Below, piece after piece: positions 17,476-26,177 of a stretch of 64,000 bases of DNA. Below the pieces are notes generated by a model that worked only from the letters and a program-made list of their open reading frames with translations, made no database searches and was not told the origin of the DNA. Positions within the stretch are counted from its first letter, which is position 1. Every line of letters starts with the position of its first letter. The position numbers were made by a program, and so were the translations under genes. The stretch lies in assembly GCA_030446005.1 (NCBI GenBank), contig JASUSP010000001.1, positions 1 through 64,000 on the forward strand. Direction: 5' to 3'. This DNA is from Tepidanaerobacteraceae bacterium. Lineage in GTDB: Bacteria > Bacillota > Thermosediminibacteria > Thermosediminibacterales > Thermosediminibacteraceae.

Positions 17476-20127
17476 CTACAGGACCGCACCCAGGCCGGAG
17501 AGGGCCAGAATCAAAAGCCACATTTTTCCATCAAGCGGTACGGTGTGGAAGATAACCTGGAGCGACGGCACGTAGACAACTCCCAAAAGCATTGCAGCCG
17601 AAATTATCACAGCCAGCGTAAGGAAAAGATTCGAGAAAGGATTTATCCCCCATAAGGTGGCGTTTTCTTCTCTGCATTCAAAGGCAAATATGAGCTGGGC
17701 CATCACCAGGGTGGAAAAAGCTACCGTTCTTGAGAAGTTTATTTCGGAGCCCCCGTAATACCAGGATATCAGGTAGGAAGCTATGGTTGCAATGCTTATA
17801 AAAAACCCCCTGTAAAATATTTTCCGTCCCATGCCGCCGGAAAAAATACTTTCCCGTCTTTTTCGGGGTTTGCGGTTCATTACATCCCTCTCGGGCACGT
17901 CCGCTCCCAATGCAATGGCCGGCAGACCGTCGGTTATAAGGTTCATCCACAGTACCTGTATGGGCAAAAGCGGCAGCGGCATCCCCAGGAGCGATGACCA
18001 CACCATCGTCAGCACTTCTCCGGTATTGCAGGAAAGCAAATAACGTATGAATTTTCGAATGTTGTCGTAAATGATGCGCCCTTCTTCCACGGCGGATACG
18101 ATGCTTGCAAAATTGTCATCCAGCAGTATCATCGCCGAAGCTTCCTTCGTCACATCGGTACCGGTTTTACCCATGGAAATACCTATATCCGCTTCCTTTA
18201 CCGCCGGAGCGTCGTTTACCCCGTCACCGGTCATTGCGACCACATGGCCCTTCTTTTTTAGCACTCGAACTATCCTCAACTTGTGCTTGGGAGTCACTCG
18301 GGCGTACACCGAAATATCATCTATGCATTTTAAAAACTCGGATTCGGACATTTCGTCGAGTTCCTGTCCCGTTATAATCCTACCACCTTTGCCCATCATG
18401 TTGAGTTCTTTCGCCACAGCCCAGGCGGTGGCCCTGTGGTCGCCGGTTATCATTACTGGCCTTATCCCAGCGGCAAAGCACCTTTCGACGGCCGTCGCCG
18501 CCTCGGGTCGCGGTGGATCTATCATTCCCATCAAACCTAGAAAAATCAAACCGGTCTCGATATTTTCGCTTAAGTCCCGAGTACTGTTTAATTTCCTGTA
18601 GGCAAATGCCAGAACCCTCAGTGCTTCCCTCCCCATATCCTCGTTTATCCGGGATATTTTTCTCTTTTCTGATAAAGTCATCTTTTTAACATTTCCATTT
18701 TCTTCTATACCATCGCAAAGTTCCAAAATTACGTCCACAGCGCCTTTTGTGAAAAGGAAAAACTCCCCCTTTCGGTTTTTCACAACCACCGACATGCGCT
18801 TTCGTTCCGAATCGAAAGGAATTTCCTTTATCCTTTTATAGGTCTTCTCAACGACATTTTTAAAAATCCCGGCCTTTGCGGCGGCAACCAGAAGTGCAAC
18901 TTCCGTAGGGTCTCCGGCGGGCATCATCTCCTTTGACCTTACAATGCCCAAAATTCCGGACCTTTGTTCGTAAAGTTCGGCATTATTGCACGAAACCGCA
19001 ATTTTGAGCAGTTTTTCCATGGAAGGGAAAGTTTGCTTCCGCAGCTCGCCTTCGGTCGTAATGAAATCTCCTTCGAGCCGGTAACCGCTTCCCGTTACCA
19101 TCACCGTTTCGCCATTCACGTATATTTTCCTTACGGTCATCCTGTTTTCGGTCAGGGTTCCCGTTTTATCGCTGCATATAACTGTAGCACACCCGAGGGT
19201 TTCCACGGCCGTAAGTTTTCTTACCAACACATTCTTTTTCACCATCCGCTGAACTCCCATAGCGAGCACCATAGTGACCACAGCAGGCAACCCTTCGGGT
19301 ATCGCTGCTACGGCAAGGCTTACACCAAAAAGGAACATCTGGTAAATCTCCTCGCCCCTCAGAACCCCTAACATCGCGACCATAAAGCATATTAAAAGGC
19401 AAAAAGCGAGGAGCTGTTTGCCCAATTCATCCAACCGCCTTTGAAGTGGAGTTTGTTCTTCCCCGACGCCTTCCATCATTCCGGCGATTTTGCCCATTTC
19501 CGTATTCATTCCTGTTTGCGTCACCACCATTTTACCCCTGCCGCTTACCACCATAGTCCCCATGAACACCAAATTCGACCGGTGGATTTTCAGAGTTTCT
19601 GAGCCCTTGCTTTCTACCGTTTTTTCCACTGGTACCGATTCTCCCGTAAGCAGCGATTCGTCCACTTTGAGATTTTCAGCCTCGTAAAGTTCCCCGTCGG
19701 CCGGTACTTTATCGCCGGTTTCCAGTACTACTACATCGCCCGGCACCACTTCTTTAGCCGGAATTACTTTTACCTGCCCATCACGCATCACTCGGGCTAC
19801 GGGCGCAGTCATCTCCTTCAGAGCTTTCAGAGCTCTTTCGGTGCGGTACTCCTGTATGAACCCCATAAAACCGTTTAATACGATAATGGCAGTGATGGCC
19901 ACGGCATCGGCCATCTCGCCCAAAAAATACGATATTATTGTTGCTCCTAAAAGCACCAGGGTGATGGTGCTCTTAAACTGGTTGATGAAAAGAATTGCGG
20001 GTGATTTTTTCCGACTTTCATGGATTACGTTTTCTCCGAAGAGTTTTTTCTTTAAAGGTATCTCCCTGCTTGACAAACCTCTTTTTAGATCGGTGTTCCA
20101 CGATGCCGTCATTTTTCTTCCCTCCAA
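17476..20127 (-). CDS. Calcium-type P-type ATPase (P2A, SERCA/PMR1-like)
   Basis: This 883-residue membrane pump drives cation export with ATP. The N-terminal cation ATPase domain starts near residue 8. The TGES actuator motif is at about 161, the transmembrane PEGLP ion-site motif at about 278, and the phosphorylated aspartate in CSDKTGTLT at 320. TGDGVNDAPA and the C-terminal six-helix cation ATPase_C region follow. PEGLP and the QVLWMNLITDG segment point to calcium rather than heavy metals. It stands alone between small genes and spmB. Spore formers often use such pumps for calcium handling; that link is inference. Confidence 0.92.
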   Translation of the reverse strand: MEGRKMTASWNTDLKRGLSSREIPLKKKLFGENVIHESRKKSPAILFINQFKSTITLVLLGATIISYFLGEMADAVAITAIIVLNGFMGFIQEYRTERALKALKEMTAPVARVMRDGQVKVIPAKEVVPGDVVVLETGDKVPADGELYEAENLKVDESLLTGESVPVEKTVESKGSETLKIHRSNLVFMGTMVVSGRGKMVVTQTGMNTEMGKIAGMMEGVGEEQTPLQRRLDELGKQLLAFCLLICFMVAMLGVLRGEEIYQMFLFGVSLAVAAIPEGLPAVVTMVLAMGVQRMVKKNVLVRKLTAVETLGCATVICSDKTGTLTENRMTVRKIYVNGETVMVTGSGYRLEGDFITTEGELRKQTFPSMEKLLKIAVSCNNAELYEQRSGILGIVRSKEMMPAGDPTEVALLVAAAKAGIFKNVVEKTYKRIKEIPFDSERKRMSVVVKNRKGEFFLFTKGAVDVILELCDGIEENGNVKKMTLSEKRKISRINEDMGREALRVLAFAYRKLNSTRDLSENIETGLIFLGLMGMIDPPRPEAATAVERCFAAGIRPVMITGDHRATAWAVAKELNMMGKGGRIITGQELDEMSESEFLKCIDDISVYARVTPKHKLRIVRVLKKKGHVVAMTGDGVNDAPAVKEADIGISMGKTGTDVTKEASAMILLDDNFASIVSAVEEGRIIYDNIRKFIRYLLSCNTGEVLTMVWSSLLGMPLPLLPIQVLWMNLITDGLPAIALGADVPERDVMNRKPRKRRESIFSGGMGRKIFYRGFFISIATIASYLISWYYGGSEINFSRTVAFSTLVMAQLIFAFECREENATLWGINPFSNLFLTLAVIISAAMLLGVVYVPSLQVIFHTVPLDGKMWLLILALSGLGAVL

Positions 20128-20181
20128 GCAATGAATCCACTTTAAATTTATTCCGGTATTTTGAAGGTTATGTCTCTTCCT

Positions 20182-20712
20182 TTATTCGAACAATCGTTTT
20201 ACTATGTATACCGATGCCAGCAGGCTTGCAAAATCCGCCATAATCCCCGCAGGAACGGAGTACCTCGTCTTTTTGATGCCTATCGACCCAAAATATATGG
20301 CTATTACGTAAAACGTGGTATCTGTAGACCCCATCAGCGTGGAGGCCAGTCTTCCCATGAACGAGTCGGGTCCGTAAGTGTCAAATATTTCTACCATCAT
20401 GCTGAGTGCTGCCGGCCCCGACAGGGTTCTCACTATAGACAAGAAAAGGGCATCGGCCGGAATCTCCAAAAGCCTTATGACAGGATTTAAAGCTTTCACT
20501 ATCAGGTCTACCGCCCCCGACTCCCTAAAGATGCTGACGGCAACGTAAATCCCCAAAAGATAGGGAACAAGCTTTATTGCAAGGAGCAATCCTTCCTGGG
20601 CACCCTGCGTGAACACTTCAAATACCCGTACATTTTTTATCAAACCATGTAAAAAGACCGCCACTATCACCAGGGGAATTATCCAGGAAGAAACCGAAAT
20701 TTGTTCGGCCAA
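20182..20712 (-). CDS. spmB: Spore maturation protein SpmB
   Basis: This membrane protein, with its partner SpmA, is needed for spore-core dehydration and heat resistance in Bacillus and Clostridium. The start chosen is TTG at 20712, eight bases behind AGGAGG, giving 176 residues, close to the family norm. An open frame continues far upstream inside spmA but is not family-like. The nucleoside-recognition (Gate) fold is shown by the SGPAALSMMVEIFDTYGPDS and GSTDTTFYVIAIYFG segments. It lies five bases after spmA, whose terminal codons supply the ribosome site. Confidence 0.93.
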   Translation of the reverse strand: MAEQISVSSWIIPLVIVAVFLHGLIKNVRVFEVFTQGAQEGLLLAIKLVPYLLGIYVAVSIFRESGAVDLIVKALNPVIRLLEIPADALFLSIVRTLSGPAALSMMVEIFDTYGPDSFMGRLASTLMGSTDTTFYVIAIYFGSIGIKKTRYSVPAGIMADFASLLASVYIVKRLFE

Positions 20713-20717
20713 ATTCC

Positions 20718-21308
20718 TTACCTCCTTTCGATTTTCCGGTAAAAGAGCCTGAAAGCATAGTCGGCAACAACTGCAACCAGGGTGGAACAGGTGGTGGCAA
20801 AGAGAATGGCCCCCAGCACTTCCGATGGATTTTGGGAGCCTGCTGCAGCCCTTAGAGCTATTATCGTCGCGGGTATCAACGTCACGCTGGATGTATTTAT
20901 GGCAAGGAAGGTGCACATGGCCTCCGTTGCGGTATCGGGATTGGGATTTAGGGTTTGCAGTTCCTTCATAGCTTTAAGTCCGAAGGGCGTCGCCGCGTTG
21001 CCGAACCCCAGCATGTTGGCGCTCAAGTTCATCAAAATGCTCCCCATGGCCGGGTGACCTTTGGGTATGGAGGGAAAAAGCCACCTGAATAAAGGCGCGA
21101 TAAACCTGCTGATACTATTTATAAGCCCTGATTCTTCCGCCACTTTTGCTATTCCAAGCCAAAAACCCACGACTCCCATGAGGTTTATCGCCCTCTCAAT
21201 GGCGGTTTTTGCAGCCTCCAGCGCTGCAGGAGTTATTGAATCCATCTTTCCGTTCCACGCGGCGGCGAATATCCCTCCCAGTATCAAAAAAGCAAAAATC
21301 CAGTTCAC
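20718..21308 (-). CDS. spmA: Spore maturation protein SpmA
   Basis: This is a 196-residue membrane protein of the same Gate fold as SpmB. Family segments include IERAINLMGVVGFWLGIAKV, the GHPAMGSILMNLSANMLGFGNAATPFG core, and AINTSSVTLIPATIIALRA. The GTG start follows GGGGGA. The last codons AGG AGG TAA double as the Shine-Dalgarno sequence of spmB, a neat translational coupling. Its presence is good evidence that the organism forms, or descended from forms that make, endospores. Confidence 0.94.
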   Translation of the reverse strand: MNWIFAFLILGGIFAAAWNGKMDSITPAALEAAKTAIERAINLMGVVGFWLGIAKVAEESGLINSISRFIAPLFRWLFPSIPKGHPAMGSILMNLSANMLGFGNAATPFGLKAMKELQTLNPNPDTATEAMCTFLAINTSSVTLIPATIIALRAAAGSQNPSEVLGAILFATTCSTLVAVVADYAFRLFYRKIERR

Positions 21309-21323
21309 TTGAATCCCCCTTCT

Positions 21324-22634
21324 TCAATCGTGGATTACGACCAGCGTTCCTTCTGGTATATTTTCGTAAAACCATTTGGCATCTTCATCCTTCAGCCTCA
21401 CGCAGCCGTGGCTTGCGGGTATTCCGAGTTTTTCATATTCCTCCTTTAATATATTCTGGTCTTTATCCCGTGGCATAGAATGAAAAAGGTAATTATCCTT
21501 TATCCTGACCCAGTAAAAAGCCCCCTGCCCGAACCTTTCCGAAAAAAACCACATTCCTCTGTCCTTTACAGTAAAATACCCCAGAGGCGTTTCGGTGTCG
21601 GGCCCGGGCTTCCCTCCCGATGCCAGCATGGTCTTTACGATTTTTTTACCCCTGTATACCACCACTTTCTGCAGGGGTTTTAAGCTAACTTCCACCCACA
21701 GACTGTCCCCGATGGACTTTGCGGTAAATTTGAAACGGTAGGGCGCCGATTTTTGTCCGTACACCGATGTACCCTCCACCAAAGCCTCGTAAGTCTCTCC
21801 CGGGAGAAAAACCGAATGGGGCTTAAATTCGGCTGTTTTCCCGCGGCAAATAACATCCCCGCTCATCCGGCTCACCTTAATTAAAACTTCCCGCATTTCC
21901 TGGTCAAAGTCGACCTTTAAAACTGTGTAGGGCATAACATCTGCCCTACCGTTTTCGGGATAGGTAGATATCACCTTTGGAACTGGGGCGACCTCAAACC
22001 ACCTGGAATAACCCGAAAAGATGCTTTCGCCGCTTTCAAATTTTACAAAGTATTTATCCCCGGGCCATAGCGGCTCGCGAGGGACGAGAAGCCAACGGCT
22101 TTCGTCCTTGAACAATTTGCCCGTCGCCGTGAGAATGTAGGAGGGTCTTAAATCAAAATCGAAGTCGGCTCGTAAGTATTTTGAAATTTCCTCTTCCTTT
22201 ACCGGAGTGCTAAAGCTCAAAACCACGGGCCCCGAGCTTGCAACAGGCGATGAAACCTCAACCGGAAAAGGCCGTATTTTCACTCTGTAATAGACCCTCA
22301 CGCCCTTTAAAAGACCCGGCACCGCGGTTTTTAAAGGTTTTATGCGAAGTATTGTTTTTAAACCTTTAGGGAGGCCCTTTTCAAGAGCGTAGATTTCCAA
22401 AGTCCTATCGTCCAACCAGCGAAAAGTTTTTACAAAATCCATCCCCGGCCTTTCAGACTCAAGGCGGATTTTATCTGCCGCATCCCGTTCTATTACCGGG
22501 ATATAAAAGTTAACCCTTATCCGCACAAGACCTGTGTCATTTAGCTGCTCTATTACTACATTGTTGAAACTGGACACCGCAACCCATGCTGCAATAACCA
22601 AAAGAATAATTAAAAGCAAGTACCTGCACCTCAC
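21324..22634 (-). CDS. L,D-transpeptidase (YkuD) with Ig-like domains
   Basis: The protein starts with an N-terminal hydrophobic anchor (LLLIILLVIAAWVAV), then about 280 residues of beta-rich domains with a Big_5-like repeat (STYPENGRADVMPYTVLKVDFDQEM). A C-terminal YkuD catalytic domain follows. The active site is SHGCVRL, supported by HSMPRD. The enzyme would form 3-3 cross-links in peptidoglycan on the outer side of the membrane. The 436-residue length fits secreted, multi-domain members. It lies just upstream of spmA, so a spore-cortex role is possible but only inferred. Confidence 0.9.
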   Translation of the reverse strand: MRCRYLLLIILLVIAAWVAVSSFNNVVIEQLNDTGLVRIRVNFYIPVIERDAADKIRLESERPGMDFVKTFRWLDDRTLEIYALEKGLPKGLKTILRIKPLKTAVPGLLKGVRVYYRVKIRPFPVEVSSPVASSGPVVLSFSTPVKEEEISKYLRADFDFDLRPSYILTATGKLFKDESRWLLVPREPLWPGDKYFVKFESGESIFSGYSRWFEVAPVPKVISTYPENGRADVMPYTVLKVDFDQEMREVLIKVSRMSGDVICRGKTAEFKPHSVFLPGETYEALVEGTSVYGQKSAPYRFKFTAKSIGDSLWVEVSLKPLQKVVVYRGKKIVKTMLASGGKPGPDTETPLGYFTVKDRGMWFFSERFGQGAFYWVRIKDNYLFHSMPRDKDQNILKEEYEKLGIPASHGCVRLKDEDAKWFYENIPEGTLVVIHD

Positions 22635-22693
22635 AGGTCCACCCCCTTTAACTATTTCTATGACTTAGATTAAACAATTTTGACCAAAAAAAG

Positions 22694-22722
22694 AAAAAAT
22701 GGATGTCATTTAAGACATCCAT
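22694..22722 (-). terminator. Terminator after the ABC-2 permease gene
   Basis: GATGGATGTC pairs with GACATCCAT around a six-base loop. On the minus strand it is followed by six T and further T-rich sequence. It ends the sigma/anti-sigma/ABC transporter group. Confidence 0.85.
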
Positions 22723-22749
22723 CAATACACTCACAGTTAACACAAATTT

Positions 22750-23592
22750 TTATATGTCCCTCAGCGCAAAGCTTCTTGCGGCCATATAGAGCATAAAGAC
22801 CATGTAAGTCGCCGCATAAAAAAGCATTAAAAGACTCGGTTCGGCACCGCCTCCTAAAAGGTTATTTCGCAAAAAGTAAATGCCGTTTGAAGAAAACAAC
22901 ACGGAATTCATTTTCCTGTAAATGGCATCGGTGGGCATCAAAAGGCTTGCAATTATCCCCGCGTTTATGAGCCCAGTAGCGCTGCGGCCTCCCAAAGATA
23001 TCAAATAGCCTATCTGTTCCACCCATCCTCCGATGAGCGCAAAGCCGTAAAGCATCACCGCCATGATGCCCGCGCCGAGCGTCGACATGCGGGCGCTGCC
23101 CCAAAGACATACCGAAAGGAGTATTAGGGGCATCCACAAAAATAAAAGGGCACCGTTAAAAACCTGAGAAAAACTAAAAACCACTCTTGCCCCTAGAGCC
23201 TTGTTCAAAAAAATAATGCCAAAAAATAAAAAGAGGGAGTAAAGGGAAACCATAAGCCCTATGCCGAAAAATTTCCCCAGCACCACTTCATAGCGTTTTA
23301 TCGGTTTTACCAAAACCGCCTGCATCACGCCGCTTTCTACGTCCGCCGAAAGAGCCCCCGCCGAGGAAATTACCACCAGAAAAGCAACTATAAGGGAGGC
23401 AAAGTAAAGCCCTACAGTAATAAATTCGGAAAAAATCGGAAGTGCCAAGGTGTTAACTCTAGGCAGTGCCTCGTAAGCTTCTTTAATCCCGAAACCATAG
23501 AGGGTCAAATACGTAAGCGTCAAAAGCAGCACGAAAAACAAAGCCTTTTTATGGAACATCTCCTTAAAGGTGTACTTTATCACCGTTATCAA
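22750..23592 (-). CDS. ABC-2 type transporter permease
   Basis: This 280-residue membrane protein with about six hydrophobic segments fits the ABC-2 export permease family. A short cytosolic N-terminus (YTFKEMFHKK) is followed by the first helix and a loop carrying SAGALSADVESGVMQ and PIKRYEVVLGKF, typical of NatB/YhaP-type exporters. The TTG start at 23592 has GGGAGG seven bases before it and overlaps the stop of the ATPase gene. The substrate is unknown. The upstream sigma/anti-sigma pair may control its expression. Confidence 0.85.
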   Translation of the reverse strand: MITVIKYTFKEMFHKKALFFVLLLTLTYLTLYGFGIKEAYEALPRVNTLALPIFSEFITVGLYFASLIVAFLVVISSAGALSADVESGVMQAVLVKPIKRYEVVLGKFFGIGLMVSLYSLFLFFGIIFLNKALGARVVFSFSQVFNGALLFLWMPLILLSVCLWGSARMSTLGAGIMAVMLYGFALIGGWVEQIGYLISLGGRSATGLINAGIIASLLMPTDAIYRKMNSVLFSSNGIYFLRNNLLGGGAEPSLLMLFYAATYMVFMLYMAARSFALRDI

Positions 23593-24491
23593 TAGCTTTC
23601 CCTCCCCTCACCAGATTTACAAAAAGCTCCTCCAAAGAAACGCCTTCCATTTTTAATTCGTAAAGGGGGGGTCCCTGACTGCACTATGACCTTTGCTATC
23701 ATGGGTATGTCATCCCTTTTGGCCACTTTTATCGTGAGTATATCCTCCTGGAGCTTGACTTGTAGTGCAATCTTTTTCAACTCTTCTATTAGGCCCTCGG
23801 CGGGACTTCCTACTTTCGCCGTCAACGCGGAATTTTCAAAGAGTAAATCTTTAAGGTCCCCGCAGGCTATTATTCTGCCCCTGTTGATTACCGCTACCCG
23901 GTCGCAGACCATTTCCACTTCGCTCAGAAGATGGCTGTTTAGGAAGACGGTTTTGCCTTTCTTTTTCAGGTCCCTTATTATCTCGCGCACTTCTATCCTG
24001 CCGACGGGGTCTAAAGCCGAAGTGGGCTCATCTAAGAAAACCAACGCCGGGTCGGCCAAAAGGGCCACTGCCAGTCCGAGCCTCTGCTGCATCCCCTTGC
24101 TGTAGCCTGCCACCTTCTTTTTCTCATGCCCGGAAAGTCCAACAAGTTCCAAAAGCTCCGAAATCCTTTCGGCAGGCCTTGGTATTTTGTAAAGCTCCGC
24201 ATGGAAGCGCATGACTTCTAATCCTGTCATCCAGTCGTGGTACCTGAAATTTTCCGGCAGGTATCCGATTTTGCCCATTGCCCTGATGTCCCCCAGGGGC
24301 CTTCCAAGCACGCGGGCACTCCCGCCGGTGGGGCGCAAGAGCCCCACCAGAGTTTTTACGAGAGTACTTTTACCGGCACCGTTGGGGCCTAAAAACCCGA
24401 AGACCTCGCCCTCTTTCACACTGAGATTAATGTCGACGCATCCGCCCTTTCCGTCGTACTGTTTTGTAAGGTTGAAAGTTTCTATTACCAT
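23589..24491 (-). CDS. ABC transporter ATPase of the ABC-2 exporter, C-terminus out of frame
   Basis: The ATPase domain is complete: Walker A GPNGAGKST, Q-loop YLPEN, signature GYSKGMQQRL, Walker B LVFLDEPTSALDP and the H-loop histidine in LNSHLLSEV. The last 30 residues as read (PPLRIKNGRRFFGG) do not fit. Removing one base from the seven-base G/C run at 23665-23671 restores GTPLYELKMEGVSLEELFVNL, the usual end of this family, and would move the stop to 23564, overlapping the permease start. The ATPase core is unaffected, so activity may remain. The lesion is a true slip or a sequencing error. Confidence 0.85.
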   Translation of the reverse strand: MVIETFNLTKQYDGKGGCVDINLSVKEGEVFGFLGPNGAGKSTLVKTLVGLLRPTGGSARVLGRPLGDIRAMGKIGYLPENFRYHDWMTGLEVMRFHAELYKIPRPAERISELLELVGLSGHEKKKVAGYSKGMQQRLGLAVALLADPALVFLDEPTSALDPVGRIEVREIIRDLKKKGKTVFLNSHLLSEVEMVCDRVAVINRGRIIACGDLKDLLFENSALTAKVGSPAEGLIEELKKIALQVKLQEDILTIKVAKRDDIPMIAKVIVQSGTPPLRIKNGRRFFGGAFCKSGEGRESY

Positions 24492-24495
24492 GTCT

Positions 24496-25611
24496 TCACC
24501 TCAAAGATTCGGCTATTTTAAGCATTTCTTCTAGCGGGAGGCTTCCATCGAGGGCAAATATCGTCTGATTGTCCGTCCATAATATTGCGTAATTAAAGGT
24601 GTTATCCCCCCATCTATTTTTCACCAGGAGGGCCGGCTTTCCTTTTACTGTTATATCTTCGACTTTGGAATGCTCCGCATCGACGGGGATGGGTATGGTG
24701 GCCTGCCAGTTTTCGATTCCGGAAAGCTGCTGCCTTATGTTTTCCGGCAAAAGCGGAAGCTCTAGCATCGCTTCCCTTACGGCGTTTAAATCCACGCCCT
24801 CGGGAACCTGGATTTCGGGAGCTCCCACCTGGGTTATGGCGAAGGATTTAAAATTCGCCCTTTCCTCCTCACTTACAAAAGTCTGCCTCACCGTTCCGGT
24901 TGTCCTTATCACGAAAGTCTTTCCATCCATTTCTTCTGGAAGAGTCTTTTCCCCACCAAAGGCCATAATAAGCCTGTTTATGCCCTCCACGTCGGGCGTA
25001 ATTTCAATCTTTTGGGGTTTTTCCACCCCGACGAAGGCAAGCTTATATCCGTCTAGTTCGCCAAATGGCCTAAAATCGAAGTCCACTTTTTCCGCAGCCG
25101 ATTCAACTTCTTCGGGCTTTATCTCTTCAAAGCCGCCTCCGATGGACCTGAACTTTCCGAATTGCTCCAGGTCTATCTCTTTTATGCCGCCTTCGTTCAG
25201 CCTTTGCCTTATCTTCTCTATGTCTCCCGGCGTGATTTTTACCGCCTCGATCCTGGACATCCTGAATACGCCAAGAAAGTCCGCCATCGCATCCCTTACA
25301 GGAGAAACCAGCACGGCCGAAAATACGAGCAGCACTCCTGCAAAAGCTGCGACGGCCTTCCCATACTTTTTAATCATATTTTCCGCTCCCTTCCTAATCA
25401 TAAAGTATTTGTACCGCTTTTTCAGAAATTCCATCGAGGGATTGAAATCTATCGCCAGCTTTTCTTTCGCAAATTCATCTAAATCCTTCAACTCATCCAG
25501 CGCATTTTTGCACTTTGCACAAGTATCCAGGTGGGTTTTTACCATTTCCTTTTCACTTTCGTCGAGTTCCCCGTCCAGATACGCCTGCAGTATCCCATCA
25601 TCATAGCACAC
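24496..25611 (-). CDS. Anti-sigma factor with zinc-finger and extracellular domain
   Basis: The N-terminus carries a zf-HC2 type anti-sigma motif (HLDTCAKCKNAL), one transmembrane helix lies near 85-105 (AVAAFAGVLLVFSAVLV), and about 265 residues follow outside the membrane. The outer part is beta-rich, contains a DUF4367-like segment, and may sense wall or envelope state. It would hold the ECF sigma factor encoded immediately upstream inactive at the membrane. Its stop is four bases before the ABC ATPase gene, so all four genes are likely one unit. Confidence 0.82.
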   Translation of the reverse strand: MCYDDGILQAYLDGELDESEKEMVKTHLDTCAKCKNALDELKDLDEFAKEKLAIDFNPSMEFLKKRYKYFMIRKGAENMIKKYGKAVAAFAGVLLVFSAVLVSPVRDAMADFLGVFRMSRIEAVKITPGDIEKIRQRLNEGGIKEIDLEQFGKFRSIGGGFEEIKPEEVESAAEKVDFDFRPFGELDGYKLAFVGVEKPQKIEITPDVEGINRLIMAFGGEKTLPEEMDGKTFVIRTTGTVRQTFVSEEERANFKSFAITQVGAPEIQVPEGVDLNAVREAMLELPLLPENIRQQLSGIENWQATIPIPVDAEHSKVEDITVKGKPALLVKNRWGDNTFNYAILWTDNQTIFALDGSLPLEEMLKIAESLR

Positions 25612-25614
25612 GGC

Positions 25615-26091
25615 TCACACCTCCTCTTTGAAATATTCTTTAAATTTACGGCGGGCCCGGGCTACCAGCGTACCTATGGATGTTTTGTTGACTCCGAGAA
25701 CTTCTGCAATCTCTTCGTAACTGTAGCCCGAATGCTTCATGATGAGTATCATCCTATCCCTTTCGTCCATCTTTGCGAGCACCTGGCGCACGTAAATCTG
25801 TTCCTCCCGAAGGTGAAAGATTTCCGAATCCCTTTTCGAAAGCCAAAATTTAATCTCCCGCTTTTTCCTGTTGTCTTCTCCCCTGAGGCAGTTGTAGGCC
25901 AAATTTTTTGCCACCCGGAAGAGCCATGCCCCTGCGCTTCCCTCCTTTCCGGGGGGATTTTGATAAAATTTTAAAAAAACTTCCTGGGCCAGGTCTTCGG
26001 CAAGAAAAGGGTCGTTGAGCATATAGAAAAGTTGCCGGTATACCTTTACGTAGTAATTCGCGTATACCTCGCTGTACTCCAGAAAGCCCAC
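25615..26091 (-). CDS. ECF RNA polymerase sigma factor
   Basis: This small sigma-70 factor has region 2 (DPFLAEDLAQEVFLKFY, AGAWLFRVAKNLAYN) and region 4 (MDERDRMILIMKHSGYSYEEIAEVLGVNKTSIGTLVARA). I prefer the GTG at 26091. A longer frame from 26145 would overlap the terminator hairpin of the alr gene and adds a cysteine-rich tail not seen in the family. The ribosome site is weak, so the start is uncertain. Three bases separate it from its anti-sigma gene. By analogy with other ECF factors it probably drives its own operon, including the ABC exporter. Confidence 0.85.
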   Translation of the reverse strand: MGFLEYSEVYANYYVKVYRQLFYMLNDPFLAEDLAQEVFLKFYQNPPGKEGSAGAWLFRVAKNLAYNCLRGEDNRKKREIKFWLSKRDSEIFHLREEQIYVRQVLAKMDERDRMILIMKHSGYSYEEIAEVLGVNKTSIGTLVARARRKFKEYFKEEV

Positions 26092-26140
26092 CCCCTTTGA
26101 TTCTTTCCATACATAAAGACACAGCAAAAGGGCAAAACGT

Positions 26141-26177
26141 GACAAAAAAACGCGGAAAAACCCGCGTATTTTTTGTC
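26141..26177. terminator. Bidirectional terminator after alr
   Basis: GACAAAAAA-ACGCGG and CCGCGT-ATTTTTTGTC form a long stem with a short A-rich loop. The outer arms give A/T runs on both strands. The alr stop codon lies at its right edge. It separates alr from the sigma-factor operon. Confidence 0.85.

Noticed and set aside
20182-20916. Longer frame reading into spmA as a bigger SpmB
   Set aside because: The extra residues (Cys/His-rich) do not fit the family, and a TTG with an ideal ribosome site gives the normal SpmB length.
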